Positions 1 through 7,687 are shown, counted from the first letter of the stretch. The stretch: DNA of 16,840 bases from JANLQX01 sp031406385 (GCA_031406385.1 JANOHI010000166.1:1-16840), one strand, 5' to 3'. Notes: a model not told the origin generated them from the sequence alone. A program made the numbers and translations.

Positions 1-150
1 TTGTGCGGGTGACAGGAATCGAACCTGCACGTCTTTCGACACCAGGTCCTAAAACCCTCATTTACCGCTTTTCTGGTGTTGTCAGGTGGCGGTAAATGTC
101 ATCTGAGCGGGTGTTTTGCGAGTCGCCGTGTCGGCGGGTGATGTCGCCGC
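1..150. repeat. Copy A of a tRNA-Leu-associated attachment-like repeat
   Basis: This stretch matches 9725-9872. The first 81 bases align without gaps with about six differences, and the next ~65 bases align more loosely up to the shared GCCGTGTCGGCGG near 128-140. The left part is the 3' half of a tRNA-Leu on the minus strand. The right part is not tRNA and is probably the end of an integrated element. Ordinary attL/attR pairs share only the short core, so homology running past the tRNA suggests two ends of the same kind from related elements. Confidence 0.75.
4..53 (-). pseudogene. 3' half of tRNA-Leu (anticodon UAG), att-site relic
   Basis: Read on the minus strand, this shows anticodon loop TTTAGGA (anticodon TAG), the 3' anticodon strand CCTGG, a long variable arm GTCGAAAGAC, a T arm GCAGGTTCGATTCCTGT, the acceptor strand CACCCGC and discriminator A. 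The long variable arm and the anticodon indicate leucine. Upstream of the loop the bases do not pair with CCTGG and no D arm or 5' acceptor strand follows, so the 5' half is missing. A break at the anticodon loop is the usual result of tyrosine-recombinase integration into a tRNA 3' end. It cannot be a working tRNA. Confidence 0.8.
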
Positions 151-297
151 ATTCTCGAGCAGTGCCAGAATGTCCGTGATGTCGGTTCCTCCCATTCGGT
201 TCCGGCCCCTTGCCGAGAGCGACCTGCCCACCCTCGTGGGGTGGTCTTGAACAAGCAGGCTTCTCCAGAGTCGGCGAGTGCCAGCCACCCAACGAGC

Positions 298-331
298 CCC
301 TCGCGTACGTCTACGTTCGCGAACGCGAGGG
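298..331. repeat. Perfect 9-base inverted repeat
   Basis: CCCTCGCGT at 298-306 and ACGCGAGGG at 323-331 are perfect complements around a 16-base spacer, itself rich in CG and ACGT steps. No T run follows on either strand, so an intrinsic terminator is unlikely. A protein binding site or remnant hairpin is possible. Confidence 0.5.
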
Positions 332-381
332 CCATTTGACTCCAAGCGGGATGTGATCGCCGTTCGGCCCGCTTGGGTTGA

Positions 382-447
382 TTACCGAGTGGCAGGTGGA
401 AATAGTTCACTCCGTACCGTCCGGAGGGACGGAGCGAACGAGAGCGG
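382..447. repeat. 66-base hairpin repeat, copy 1
   Basis: Matches 8686-8751 in the same orientation at 62 of 66 positions. The core is an inverted repeat, GTTCACTCCGT (405-415) with ACGGAGCGAAC (429-439), carrying one mismatch. A nested CCGTCC/GGACGG stem lies inside it. On the minus strand the hairpin is followed by TATTTCC, so it may end transcripts coming from the RHH relic side. Both copies sit just beyond the 3' end of a minus-strand relic gene. Confidence 0.75.
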
Positions 448-467
448 TCGCCGTGGCGTCGGGTTGG

Positions 468-524
468 TCAGGCGACGTCGAGGTAGCGGCGGAGTGCGTC
501 GCGGATCACGTCGCTCGTGGTCAT
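468..524 (-). pseudogene. C-terminal stub of a ribbon-helix-helix antitoxin-like protein
   Basis: The minus strand encodes ATG then TTSDVIRDALRRYLDVA and a TGA stop, 18 residues. The segment SDVIRDALRRYL resembles the second helix of CopG/VapB-type ribbon-helix-helix DNA-binding proteins, but the N-terminal strand and first helix are absent. A GAGGAG sequence lies about seven bases before the ATG, so the stub could be translated. The duplicated promoter cassette begins 28 bases upstream and may have replaced the missing half. It could instead be an unrelated micro-ORF; the family resemblance rests on few residues. Confidence 0.4.
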
Positions 525-552
525 GTCAGAGGTCTCCTCGCGGGAGCAGGTT

Positions 553-706
553 GGGTGAACCAGGGCCTGCCTCGCTGACACCTTGCTGACACGCGTTCGT
601 CCGGCCGTCGGCGTCGCCGTCATCGTCGTGTCAGGGCCGTCGTGGATCCTCTAGGCGGTGGTCGATTCCACCCACCACACTCCTGAAGGAGGAAATGATG
701 AATCAA
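553..706. promoter_or_regulatory. Bidirectional promoter cassette, copy 1
   Basis: Aligns nearly colinearly with 4721-4874 at roughly 80 percent, from GGGTGAACCA to the start codon context ATGAATCAA. Conserved blocks are the double GCTGACAC repeat, CCGTCGGC..TCGCCGTCATCGTC, GATCCTCTAGG and GGTGGTCGAT. CTCCTGAAGGAGG at the 3' end could fold its Shine-Dalgarno sequence into a small stem. No textbook -10 hexamer is visible; TAGGCG after GATCCTC is the best candidate. The shared start codon context shows that promoter, leader and the first codons were duplicated together. Confidence 0.75.
574..592. promoter_or_regulatory. Putative SARP operator: two GCTGACAC direct repeats 11 bases apart
   Basis: GCTGACAC occurs at 574-581 and again at 585-592, one helical turn apart. 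SARP regulators typically bind heptamer direct repeats at 11-base spacing upstream of their targets. A divergent SARP-like gene lies in this window and the same pair recurs at 4742-4760. An inverted GTGTCAG is present at 628-634. Binding is inferred. Confidence 0.55.
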
Positions 707-742
707 GACAAACGAGAAGGGTGCGACCGATGGCAAGTGTGA
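695..742 (+). CDS. Short leader ORF overlapping the DUF4188 start
   Basis: ATGATG at 695-700 opens a 15-codon frame (MMNQDKREGCDRWQV) ending in TGA at 740-742, which overlaps the DUF4188 start at 730 in another frame. It has the best Shine-Dalgarno in the region, GAAGGAGG just upstream. In the second promoter copy the equivalent ATGAATCAA is the start of the membrane protein gene at 4866. The leader therefore looks like the stump of an ancestral gene start, kept because the promoter was copied with it. It may couple translation into DUF4188 or simply be tolerated. Confidence 0.4.
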   Translation: MMNQDKREGCDRWQV

Positions 743-1206
743 AGAGCGGGCGGTGGACGGCTCAGATCGAGGGAGACTTCGTGGTCTTCATCATCGGAGC
801 GCGGGTGAACTCCAAATGGCAGCTGTTCCGATCGCTCGCCGATCTCGGCGGACGGCGGAGCTTGAACCATATGCTCAAGTACCTTTCGGCACACCCCGAG
901 AAGGGCCTGCTCGGACACGAACAGGCCGGCTTCACCTCCATCCAGTACTGGCGCTCGTTCGAACACCTCGAAGCCTTCGCCAAGGACCCCGACCCGCACA
1001 TGGACGTGTGGCGCAACTACGTGAAGCGGGTCGGCAAGGGCGCCCGCTCGGGCATCTGGCACGAGACATACCTGGTTCGCGGTGGCGAATACGAGGCGAT
1101 CTACACCAACGTGCCAGCCCGCGGGCTCGGCAAGGCAAGCGAACTTGTCCCCGTTGCCGAAGCCGTCGGCGCCCGCCAACGCCTCAAGAAGGCGGCCGCA
1201 ACGTGA
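730..1206 (+). CDS. DUF4188 family protein (monooxygenase-like, dimeric alpha-beta barrel)
   Basis: A 158-residue protein that fits DUF4188 over its whole length. It has an opening GRWTAQIEGDFVVFIIGARVN strand, then K..LL.GHE, SIQYWRSFEHLEAFAKDPD, a central W..YVKRVG, GIWHETYLV, and YEAIYTNVPARGLGKA. The YWRSFE and GIWHETY blocks are the most typical. Members are small cytoplasmic proteins related to the antibiotic-biosynthesis-monooxygenase fold; substrates are generally unknown. The ATG at 730 is chosen because the domain begins right after it and AGAAGGG lies nine bases upstream; longer starts run into the duplicated leader. It stands alone on the plus strand, convergent with the regulator gene 71 bases downstream, where a short GCATC/GATGC hairpin (1221-1236) lies without a T run. 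Its promoter matches that of the transporter operon, so co-regulation is likely. Confidence 0.8.
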   Translation: MASVKSGRWTAQIEGDFVVFIIGARVNSKWQLFRSLADLGGRRSLNHMLKYLSAHPEKGLLGHEQAGFTSIQYWRSFEHLEAFAKDPDPHMDVWRNYVKRVGKGARSGIWHETYLVRGGEYEAIYTNVPARGLGKASELVPVAEAVGARQRLKKAAAT

Positions 1207-1277
1207 CCGCTGACGTGGACGCATCGTTGCGAGATGCCTCACGTCGGCAGTGATGGCGCCAACTGCTCTGCAACGTC

Positions 1278-4200
1278 CTACGTGTCTTCTGACTTCGAGC
1301 TCTCGGCTCGGGCGGACCGGGCATCGACGCGGTCGGCTTCGGAGATGAAGTGATCGGCGTGTGCCATGTGGTCGTCCGCTTCTGCTAGCAGTGCGCGTGC
1401 GGTGTCGGCATCGCCCTTGGAAGCGGCGATGCGGGCGGCGGCGTCGAGAGCGAATACCTCGACGGGCCTATCAGATCGACTGCGAGCTTGACCCAGGATG
1501 GCCGCGACTCGACGTGGTCCGTCGGTGACCCCATCGGCTGCGTCCATCGCCGCAAGCAGGCATTCGCCGAGCAGGGCTAGTTCGCCTCCGCCTGCGTTGC
1601 GTTGCCACGTCACGGCGTTCTCCAACGCGGATCGCGCTTCAGCTGTGCGTCCGAGTCCTCGAAGGACCCTCCCGAGGTGGACGCGCGCGAGCGCGGCCAT
1701 GCGGCTGTCGCCGATCGCTTCGGCCTTCTCGATCCCTCGTGAGAGTGTGGCGACGCCGGTTTCGATGTCTCCGGCAAGGCACTGCGCTCGCCCGAGACTG
1801 GTTGTCTGGTACGCCTCGGCTTGGGCGTACGAGCGGTATCGGCAGGCTTCGGTCGTGCGCCGGAGGTGCGAAACGGCGTCGTCGAATCGTCGTTGGAGCC
1901 GGGCCAGTTCACCGAGCATGGCATCTCCGCGCACGTGGAGCCACGGGTCGTCGACGACGCGCAGGTAAGCGGTCACCGCTTCGGCCTTCTCGGTTGCTCG
2001 TTGACCATCACCCAACGAGGTCGCGGCTCTCGCCGCGAACAGTCCGTTGGCCGCCTTGTCCCACGGGAGGTCGAGTTCGTCCATCAGGACGGCGGCGCGC
2101 TCGGTGAGTTCGAGCCCGAGCTCGAACTCTCCGTCGTGCGACACGATGTAGGCGAGGTAGTACGCGCACTTTGCTTCGAGTGCCGGGTCGTCGAGAAGTC
2201 GTGCGATGGCCGTGGCTTCATCGACCCTCGAGCGCGCTGGTTGGAGGTGACCGGTGGACGCCTCGATCCAGCCGATGAGTAGCAGGGCTTCGGCTCGCTG
2301 GCCGGGCGTGGCGAGCACGCCTGCCGATACCAGCGCGGTTTCGATCCGCTCCGCGCCTCGGGTGTCGCCGAGGACGATCCAGGCCCATCCGAAGCCGATG
2401 GCTATCCGAAGTGCCATGGTCGGATCGTTGACGCGGCACCAACTCAGGGCAGTGTCGATGTTCGAGCGCTCTCTTCGGGCGAACATGAGGTGCGTGTCTT
2501 GACCAGCCCCTCGAACCCCGGAGGTGGAGGCATCGGCTGCGTCCGCGTACCACTCGGCGTGAGCCCGTTGGGCGATCTGGGCGATCCCGTCGGCTCGTCC
2601 CTGTTCAAAGGCGAATGCTTTGATGCTTTCGAGGAGCCGGTACCGGCGATGGTCGTCGTTGCTGTCGACGTCGACGACGACGAGTGAGCGTGAGACGAGC
2701 CGTCCGACGACGTCGATCGCAGTCGAGCTCGGGACGCCAAGGGAGGCGGCAACGGATTCCACGGCGGACAGCGCAGCGCCGCCGTTGAACACGGCAATCG
2801 CACAGAGGCCACGCTGGTCGTCGGCGAAGAGCAGGTCGTAGCTCCACTGGATGGTGGAACGGAGCGCTCGACGGCGTTCGGGTTTGCGGCTCGTCGGATC
2901 GTGCAACACGGCGAATCGGTCGTCGAGGCGTCGAACGATCTCGGACGTCGAGAGTGTGCGAGTGCGTGCCGCCGCCAGTTCGATCGCGAGGGGAAGTCCA
3001 TCCAGCGCACGACACAGCTCTCGGACTGTTTCCTGCCCTCTCTCGTCCTCGCTCGGCTCGCGGTGCAGGTTTGCTCGTTTCAGGAAGAGTTCGACCGACT
3101 GTTCGAGATCAAGCGGGTCCAGGTGGAACACCGCGGAGCCCGGAACATCCAATGCGGTCTGCGACGTGAGGAGTACGCGGACAGGCGGTGCGTGTTCAAG
3201 GAGTCGCTCCGTCCACGCGGCCGCATCGTCGATGAGGTGTTCACAGTTGTCGAAAATCACCACGGCCGGTCCGGCCCGCAGCCGCTCTATGAGCGCGGGC
3301 TCCCCACCGGCAACGCCGAGCGCAGAGGTCGTCGCGTCAATGATGTCTTCAAGGGTCGCCGCAGACTCGAGGCGGACGAGCCACACGTCTCGGTCATCGA
3401 CGAGCATTCGTGCCGCGGCGATGGCGAGCGTCGTCTTGCCGACCCCTCCAGGCCCGACGATTTCCACGAGGCGTCGGGCCTTGACGAGTTCGAGGATCTC
3501 TCCGGTCTCACGTTGGCGTCCGATCAGGTCGACGTCGAGGGCTGGCAGGTTGCTCCGCGGCGGCGTTGACCTGACAACCACTGGTCCGGCGTCGTGTTCG
3601 GACGCCACACGGGCAAGCGCGGGGTCCTGGCGGAGGATGCGTTCTTCGAGCTTGCGGAGGGGTGGACTCGGCTCGAGTCCGAGCTCGTCTGCCAGGAGGA
3701 TGCGGATTCGCTGGTAGGCGGCAAGCGCATCGGCCTGTCGTCCGCTCTGGTAGAGCGCGGTGATGTGCAACGCCCAGAGAGCCTCGTGGTAGGGGTATCG
3801 GCTGAGCGCGGCCGGGGTCTCGTTGACGATCTCGCTCGCCAACCCGAGGCGCAGGCGGGCGGCGAAGTTGGTTTCGAGGAGCGAAAGCCGCACGTCGTCG
3901 AGCCGGGCTCGGTGCGGAAGGATCCACGCGTTGTCTCCGACTCCCGCGAGAACATCCCCACTGAAGCGAGCGAGGGCAGTTGCGCTCAGCGAGCAAGCCT
4001 GGCGATCATCACCGATGTCGTGGAAGCGCCGAGCGGCGACTGCGTCGGCCGCCACCGCGTGCGCATCGATGGTGGTGGGGTCCACTGCGAGTCGGTAGCC
4101 GCCTTCGCAGGTCTCGATCAGGTGTGGATCGTCGAGCGCGCGTCGGAGCCGGGCGACTTTGGATTGCAGGGTATTGCGCTGGGTTCCGGCGGGATCGTCG

Positions 4201-4349
4201 GGCCAGAGGTCATCGAGCAGGACATCGGTGCGGACGACCTCTCCGGCCGACAGCGCCAAGCGCACCAGGAGCTCGGTGCTCTTCCCTGCGGGCACGCGCA
4301 CGAGGCGTGCGCCGACCCGCACGTCGACTTGCCCCAGCAAAGAGAACAT
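1278..4349 (-). CDS. SARP/BTAD-domain transcriptional regulator with NB-ARC-like ATPase and TPR region
   Basis: A regulator of 1023 residues from ATG 4349. Residues 1-90 are an OmpR-like winged helix (MFSLLGQVDVRV at the start, then VLLDDLWPDD and a GGYRL wing). About 95-240 form the helical BTAD domain, with YHEALWALHITALYQSGRQ and LADELGLEPSPPLRKLE. An ATPase follows: Walker A GPGGVGKTT at about 299-307, Walker B VVIFDNCEH at 363-371, then GLPLAIELAAAR at 451-462. The rest is alanine-rich helical repeats of TPR type. This is AfsR-like architecture: ATP- and signal-dependent activation of promoters carrying direct repeats. GTG 4427 would add 26 residues, but the family N-terminus begins at 4349; neither start has a clear Shine-Dalgarno. 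It lies 44 bases behind the 4394-4720 gene and is probably co-transcribed from the second GCTGACAC cassette, suggesting autoregulation. Ligand and targets are unknown. Confidence 0.88.
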   Translation of the reverse strand: MFSLLGQVDVRVGARLVRVPAGKSTELLVRLALSAGEVVRTDVLLDDLWPDDPAGTQRNTLQSKVARLRRALDDPHLIETCEGGYRLAVDPTTIDAHAVAADAVAARRFHDIGDDRQACSLSATALARFSGDVLAGVGDNAWILPHRARLDDVRLSLLETNFAARLRLGLASEIVNETPAALSRYPYHEALWALHITALYQSGRQADALAAYQRIRILLADELGLEPSPPLRKLEERILRQDPALARVASEHDAGPVVVRSTPPRSNLPALDVDLIGRQRETGEILELVKARRLVEIVGPGGVGKTTLAIAAARMLVDDRDVWLVRLESAATLEDIIDATTSALGVAGGEPALIERLRAGPAVVIFDNCEHLIDDAAAWTERLLEHAPPVRVLLTSQTALDVPGSAVFHLDPLDLEQSVELFLKRANLHREPSEDERGQETVRELCRALDGLPLAIELAAARTRTLSTSEIVRRLDDRFAVLHDPTSRKPERRRALRSTIQWSYDLLFADDQRGLCAIAVFNGGAALSAVESVAASLGVPSSTAIDVVGRLVSRSLVVVDVDSNDDHRRYRLLESIKAFAFEQGRADGIAQIAQRAHAEWYADAADASTSGVRGAGQDTHLMFARRERSNIDTALSWCRVNDPTMALRIAIGFGWAWIVLGDTRGAERIETALVSAGVLATPGQRAEALLLIGWIEASTGHLQPARSRVDEATAIARLLDDPALEAKCAYYLAYIVSHDGEFELGLELTERAAVLMDELDLPWDKAANGLFAARAATSLGDGQRATEKAEAVTAYLRVVDDPWLHVRGDAMLGELARLQRRFDDAVSHLRRTTEACRYRSYAQAEAYQTTSLGRAQCLAGDIETGVATLSRGIEKAEAIGDSRMAALARVHLGRVLRGLGRTAEARSALENAVTWQRNAGGGELALLGECLLAAMDAADGVTDGPRRVAAILGQARSRSDRPVEVFALDAAARIAASKGDADTARALLAEADDHMAHADHFISEADRVDARSARAESSKSEDT

Positions 4350-4393
4350 GAACACCGTCCGAGTGTACGAAACCTGTCCGAGGTCGCTCGGGC

Positions 4394-4720
4394 TCAGCTG
4401 TCGGCCTTCGCACCCGACGCAACCCACGCCACAATGAGGCTTTCCGGGAAATCGACGAGGTGGTCCCGGGCAAGCGCGTCGACGAGTTCGTGGTCACCGA
4501 GCAGATGCGCGACGGCGATTGCCACAGTTTGGCGATCGCAACGTGTGCTCGCCAGACCGGCGGCACGCTCGGCCCACTCCAACCGCCCGTCAAGCAACCC
4601 CGCGAGCACGACGATCCGTGGACTGGGAGACGACTCGGCGGACTCGCGCACTTCGTCGACGGTGGTGCGATCCCCGCCGATCGCTCGCCGAATCCGTGCC
4701 TCCATCTCTTCTTCAGTCAT
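4394..4720 (-). CDS. Small hypothetical protein co-transcribed with the SARP regulator
   Basis: A 108-residue acidic, helical protein beginning MTEEEMEARIRRAIGG and containing LAGLLDGRLEWAERAAGLAS and LLGDHELVDALARDHLVDFPES. No family is recognised. The repeated amphipathic helices could pack like a short TPR-type or helical-bundle domain, but this is a guess. The ATG at 4720 directly abuts the GGGTGAACC edge of the duplicated promoter cassette, leaving little room for a Shine-Dalgarno, so translation may be leaderless. It is the first gene of the minus-strand unit leading into the regulator; its stop overlaps the optional GTG start of that gene. It may be an accessory partner of the regulator. 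Confidence 0.65.
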   Translation of the reverse strand: MTEEEMEARIRRAIGGDRTTVDEVRESAESSPSPRIVVLAGLLDGRLEWAERAAGLASTRCDRQTVAIAVAHLLGDHELVDALARDHLVDFPESLIVAWVASGAKADS

Positions 4721-4874
4721 GGGTGAACCATGGCCTGCCTCGCTGACACTTCGCTGACACGGCGGCGTCCGACCGTCGGCATCGCCGTCATCGTCTCGTC
4801 AGAGCCGCCGTCGATCCTCTAGGTGGTGGTCGATCCCGCCCACCCACCTTTGTGAAGGAGCAACGATGAATCAA
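4721..4874. promoter_or_regulatory. Bidirectional promoter cassette, copy 2
   Basis: Partner of 553-706. It occupies the whole space between the start of the minus-strand regulator unit (4720) and the operon start at 4866. The GCTGACAC pair, CCGTCGGCATCGCCGTCATC and GATCCTCTAGGTGGTGGTCGAT are conserved. AGGTGGTGG and CCCACCCACCT form an imperfect hairpin in the operon leader, and GAAGGAG precedes the ATG. Conservation of the leader as well as of the repeats suggests that the untranslated RNA or a downstream operator also matters. Confidence 0.75.
4742..4760. promoter_or_regulatory. Putative SARP operator, second copy
   Basis: GCTGACAC at 4742-4749 and 4753-4760, again exactly 11 bases apart, although the three spacer bases differ from copy 1 (TTC here, CTT there). 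Unit and spacing kept, with changes between the units, is what a bound site would show. It lies between two divergent units and could serve both. Confidence 0.55.
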
Positions 4875-5480
4875 CGACGATTTCGCAACTCGGGGCAGTG
4901 GTCCACCCGGAGATGGGCGCGATGGACCGCGACCTTTGTCGGATTCCCACTCGCCGGCGTGACCGCTCGCTGGGCGGTCGGGAACATCGATGGCGCGTCG
5001 GCCGCCGCGCTTGGCGGCCTGGTGGGCGGCCTGACCCTCGGCATCCTTCAGGCGACGATCGGTGGACTCGCCCGAGGCCAGCGCATCCGCTGGGTGCTCG
5101 GAACCGGCGCCGGGCTTGCGGTCGGGCTGACCGCCGGCGCCGCGGCGATCGACTACCGAACCGATGCGGCAAGCCTGGTAGTGCTCGGCGCGATCAGTGG
5201 CGCCGTTGTGGGTGCTGCCCAGGCCGCATCGTCGGTAATGGGTGCCGCTGACCGGCTCCGATGGATGCTCGCAACCCCCGTGCTGTGGGCGGTCGGCTGG
5301 TTGATCACGGCGAACGTCATCGTTGACGCGGACCGCCAACATGCGGTCTTCGGTGCGTCTGGAGCGCTGGCCGTGAGTCTGCTCTCCGGCCTTCTGGCCG
5401 AACGCTGGACCCACATGACGACGCAAACCGCATCGTCGAGCTCAGAGTCGCACTCGGCCTGTGTCGTAGGCGTGTCATGA
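4866..5480 (+). CDS. Multi-pass integral membrane protein, first gene of the MMPL operon
   Basis: A 204-residue protein with a basic N-terminus (MNQRRFRNSGQW) and about five to six hydrophobic segments rich in Gly and Ala, for example FVGFPLAGVTARWAV, ALGGLVGGLTLGILQATIGG, WVLGTGAGLAVGLTAGAAA, LVVLGAISGAVVGAAQAAS, WMLATPVLWAVGWLI and AVFGASGALAVSLLSGLL. The tail is Ser-rich and probably cytoplasmic. Alternating WVLGTGAG-type blocks are common in uncharacterised actinobacterial membrane proteins; no catalytic motif is seen. The ATG has GAAGGAG seven bases upstream. The stop overlaps the next start (ATGA), so translation is probably coupled to the transporter. It may assist or modulate that transporter; this is inferred from position only. 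Confidence 0.75.
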   Translation: MNQRRFRNSGQWSTRRWARWTATFVGFPLAGVTARWAVGNIDGASAAALGGLVGGLTLGILQATIGGLARGQRIRWVLGTGAGLAVGLTAGAAAIDYRTDAASLVVLGAISGAVVGAAQAASSVMGAADRLRWMLATPVLWAVGWLITANVIVDADRQHAVFGASGALAVSLLSGLLAERWTHMTTQTASSSSESHSACVVGVS

Positions 5481-7687
5481 AGCGCCTCGGTGCATTCGTC
5501 GTTCGTCGGCGTCGCTTGGTGATCATGACGTGGATTGCCGTCCTGTTCGTCACCGCAGCGATCGGCAGCTCAGCGTTCTCCGTGTTGTCGAGCGAGTTCG
5601 GAGCGGGGACGTCGACCGAATCCGGACGGGTTGCCCATCAACTCGACGAGCTCGAAGAGACGGGCGGACAGGTTGCCATCATCGCCGATGGCATCGATGT
5701 GGCCGACCCGAACGTCAAGCGGTCCATCACCGAGGGCCTGGCGCCGATCAGATCGCTCGAGGGAGTGCTCGACGTCACTGATCCGTGGTCCAGTGGCGCG
5801 GATGCCCTGCGCTCCTCGGATGGCCGCGCCGCGCTTGTCGTCGTCACGCTCGCCGGTGGTCTCGACGAGGAGAAGGAACTCGCGCTCGCAGAGAGCATCG
5901 AGAAACTGGCCGATCGGCTGGAGGCACCGAAGGTGTTGGTCGGCGGCGGCGTGCTCGTCGGCGAAACGTTCAAGTCTGCTTCGGAGAGCGACCTTCTCCG
6001 CGGCGAGGCGATCGCGTTGCCGATCGCGATCCTGGCGATGGTCTTCCTCCTCGGCGGGCTCGCCGCGGCCGGCATGCCCCTGCTCGTCGCGATCGGGGGA
6101 GTGCTGACCACGCTCGCAGTTCTCGTCGGCGCGGCGAAGTTCGGTGACGTGTCGATCTTCTCGGTCAACGTCGTCAACATGCTCGGTATTGGGCTCGGGA
6201 TCGATTACGGCCTGCTGATCGTGAACCGATTCCGGGAAGAACGCGGACACGGACGCGACGTCCACGACGCCGTGGAAGCCACGGTCGCTTCGGCCGGAAC
6301 CACCGTGGTGTTCTCGGCGCTCACGGTCGCGGTTGCCATGTCGGGTCTCTTCGTGTTCGGTGTACCGCTGCTCACCTCGTTCGGCATAGCCGGGCTTGCC
6401 GTCGTGCTGTTGTGCATGTGCGCCGCAGTGACCCTTCTCCCCGCCACCCTCGCCGCGGTCGGCGGACGAATCAAACCGCTCAAGCCGTCAGCGGACGTCG
6501 ACGGCCGCTTCTATCGCCTCGCTCGCTGGGTGCAAGCGCGTCCCATCGCCGTCGGCGGAGTCGCCGTGGTCGTGCTCGTCGCCCTGGGAGTACCCTTTCT
6601 CGGAGCCCGCTTCGAGAACGGCGATGCCCGCACCCTGCCCCGATCCTCGGAGGTCCGAGCGACCGCGCTGGCCTTGACGGCTCGCTTCCCCGCACGAGGA
6701 ACCGATCCCGTCGTCGTCGTCGCCAGCATCGACCAGAAGGATCCTGCGTTCACCACGTGGCTCACCGAGGTCGCGGCCATCGACAACGTCGCCGGAACGT
6801 CGCTTCGCCCCGGCACACCGGACGGCCTCAGCGTCGTCGAGGTCGTCCCCGAAGGCACCTCGCAAGGAGATGCGGCGACCGGTGTCGTTCGCACCCTTCG
6901 AGCAAGCCCTCCATCGTTCGACACCCAGATCGGTGGACCAGCCGCCGAACTCATCGACGTGAAGGCACGACTCGGAGACCGACTCCCGTATGCCGCACTG
7001 CTCATCTGCCTGGCAACGCTGATCCTGCTGTTCCTCATGACGGGATCGCTGATCGTGCCGATCAAGGCCGTCGTCATGAACGTTCTCAGCCTGAGCGCAA
7101 GCTTCGGTGCCCTCGTTTGGATCTTCCAAGAAGGTCACCTGGCCGGCGTCCTTGGATTTGATTCGGTCGGTGCGCTCGACCTTTGGATGCCCATCCTCAT
7201 CCTGATCTTCGCGTTCGGGCTGTCGATGGACTACGAGGTGTTCCTTCTCTCACGGATCAAGGAGATCCACGACCACACGGGCGACAACGATTTGGCGGTG
7301 GCCGTCGGCCTGCAACGATCGGGTCGCATCATCACGTCGGCAGCCGCTCTCATCGTCGTCGTGTTCGCCGGCTTCGCCGCCGGCGAAGTGCTCGCCATCA
7401 AACAACTTGGTGTCGGTCTCGCCATCGCTGTCATCGTCGACGCCACCCTGGTGCGAACGCTTCTCGTCCCGGCAACCATGAAGCTCCTCGGAGAACGCAA
7501 CTGGTGGGCACCCGCACCGATGCGGCGCTTCTACGAACGCTATGGACTCCACGAGCCGCCCTCGGAGATGGATACGATGCCCGGCCAAAGCACAAGTGTC
7601 GCCGCTCGCCACGCTGACGAACCAACGGCTGCCCTCGTCGGGCACCTTGGAGAACTCGAACCGACTTCCACCGGAGCCCGGCGATGA
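5477..7687 (+). CDS. MMPL family (RND-type) transporter
   Basis: A 736-residue export protein of the MmpL class. Residues 12-35 form a first membrane helix. A large outer-face domain follows to about 175, then five helices to about 330, another helix near 360-380, a second outer-face domain, and a second helical bundle from about 510 to 690. Two Asp-Tyr pairs sit in equivalent helices, GIGLGIDYGLLIVNRF with Asp243 and FGLSMDYEVFLLSRI with Asp585. These are the residues used for proton relay in MmpL3-type pumps. The length is near the short end of the family, as usual for actinomycete MMPL proteins outside the mycobacterial giants. Such proteins move lipids, siderophores or small toxic molecules; the substrate here is unknown. 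It begins inside the stop of the upstream membrane protein and ends inside the start of the epimerase-like gene, the middle of a coupled operon. Confidence 0.92.
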   Translation: MKRLGAFVVRRRRLVIMTWIAVLFVTAAIGSSAFSVLSSEFGAGTSTESGRVAHQLDELEETGGQVAIIADGIDVADPNVKRSITEGLAPIRSLEGVLDVTDPWSSGADALRSSDGRAALVVVTLAGGLDEEKELALAESIEKLADRLEAPKVLVGGGVLVGETFKSASESDLLRGEAIALPIAILAMVFLLGGLAAAGMPLLVAIGGVLTTLAVLVGAAKFGDVSIFSVNVVNMLGIGLGIDYGLLIVNRFREERGHGRDVHDAVEATVASAGTTVVFSALTVAVAMSGLFVFGVPLLTSFGIAGLAVVLLCMCAAVTLLPATLAAVGGRIKPLKPSADVDGRFYRLARWVQARPIAVGGVAVVVLVALGVPFLGARFENGDARTLPRSSEVRATALALTARFPARGTDPVVVVASIDQKDPAFTTWLTEVAAIDNVAGTSLRPGTPDGLSVVEVVPEGTSQGDAATGVVRTLRASPPSFDTQIGGPAAELIDVKARLGDRLPYAALLICLATLILLFLMTGSLIVPIKAVVMNVLSLSASFGALVWIFQEGHLAGVLGFDSVGALDLWMPILILIFAFGLSMDYEVFLLSRIKEIHDHTGDNDLAVAVGLQRSGRIITSAAALIVVVFAGFAAGEVLAIKQLGVGLAIAVIVDATLVRTLLVPATMKLLGERNWWAPAPMRRFYERYGLHEPPSEMDTMPGQSTSVAARHADEPTAALVGHLGELEPTSTGARR

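Larger units (their letters stand above)
151..467. other. Gene-poor stretch between the tRNA relic and the RHH relic
   Basis: About 317 bases without a convincing gene. Several overlapping minus-strand reading frames cross it, but none shows a recognisable domain and none has a good ribosome binding site. It contains a 9-base inverted repeat (298-331) and a hairpin repeat (382-447). An eroded element end, possibly the tail of a lost integrase gene, would fit the position next to the tRNA relic, but no integrase motif can be read. Confidence 0.5.

Noticed and set aside
4..53. Functional tRNA-Leu
   Set aside because: The 5' half, D arm and pairing anticodon strand are missing; the same holds for 9728-9777.
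99..410. 103-codon minus-strand ORF starting in the hairpin repeat
   Set aside because: The start lies within a repeat, there is no ribosome site, and the product has no known features. The same NYFHLPLGN segment at the other copy follows from the repeat itself.
1498..1968. 156-codon plus-strand ORF at the 3' end of the regulator gene
   Set aside because: Antisense to the TPR-like region, Ser/Arg-rich and without motifs.
2851..3717. 288-codon plus-strand ORF inside the regulator gene
   Set aside because: Antisense to the conserved ATPase and BTAD parts of the SARP gene. The product is Arg/Ser-rich without motifs, as expected from an antisense frame in GC-rich DNA.
3594..4757. 387-codon plus-strand ORF
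   Set aside because: It spans antisense to two minus-strand genes and runs into the promoter cassette; no domain is seen.
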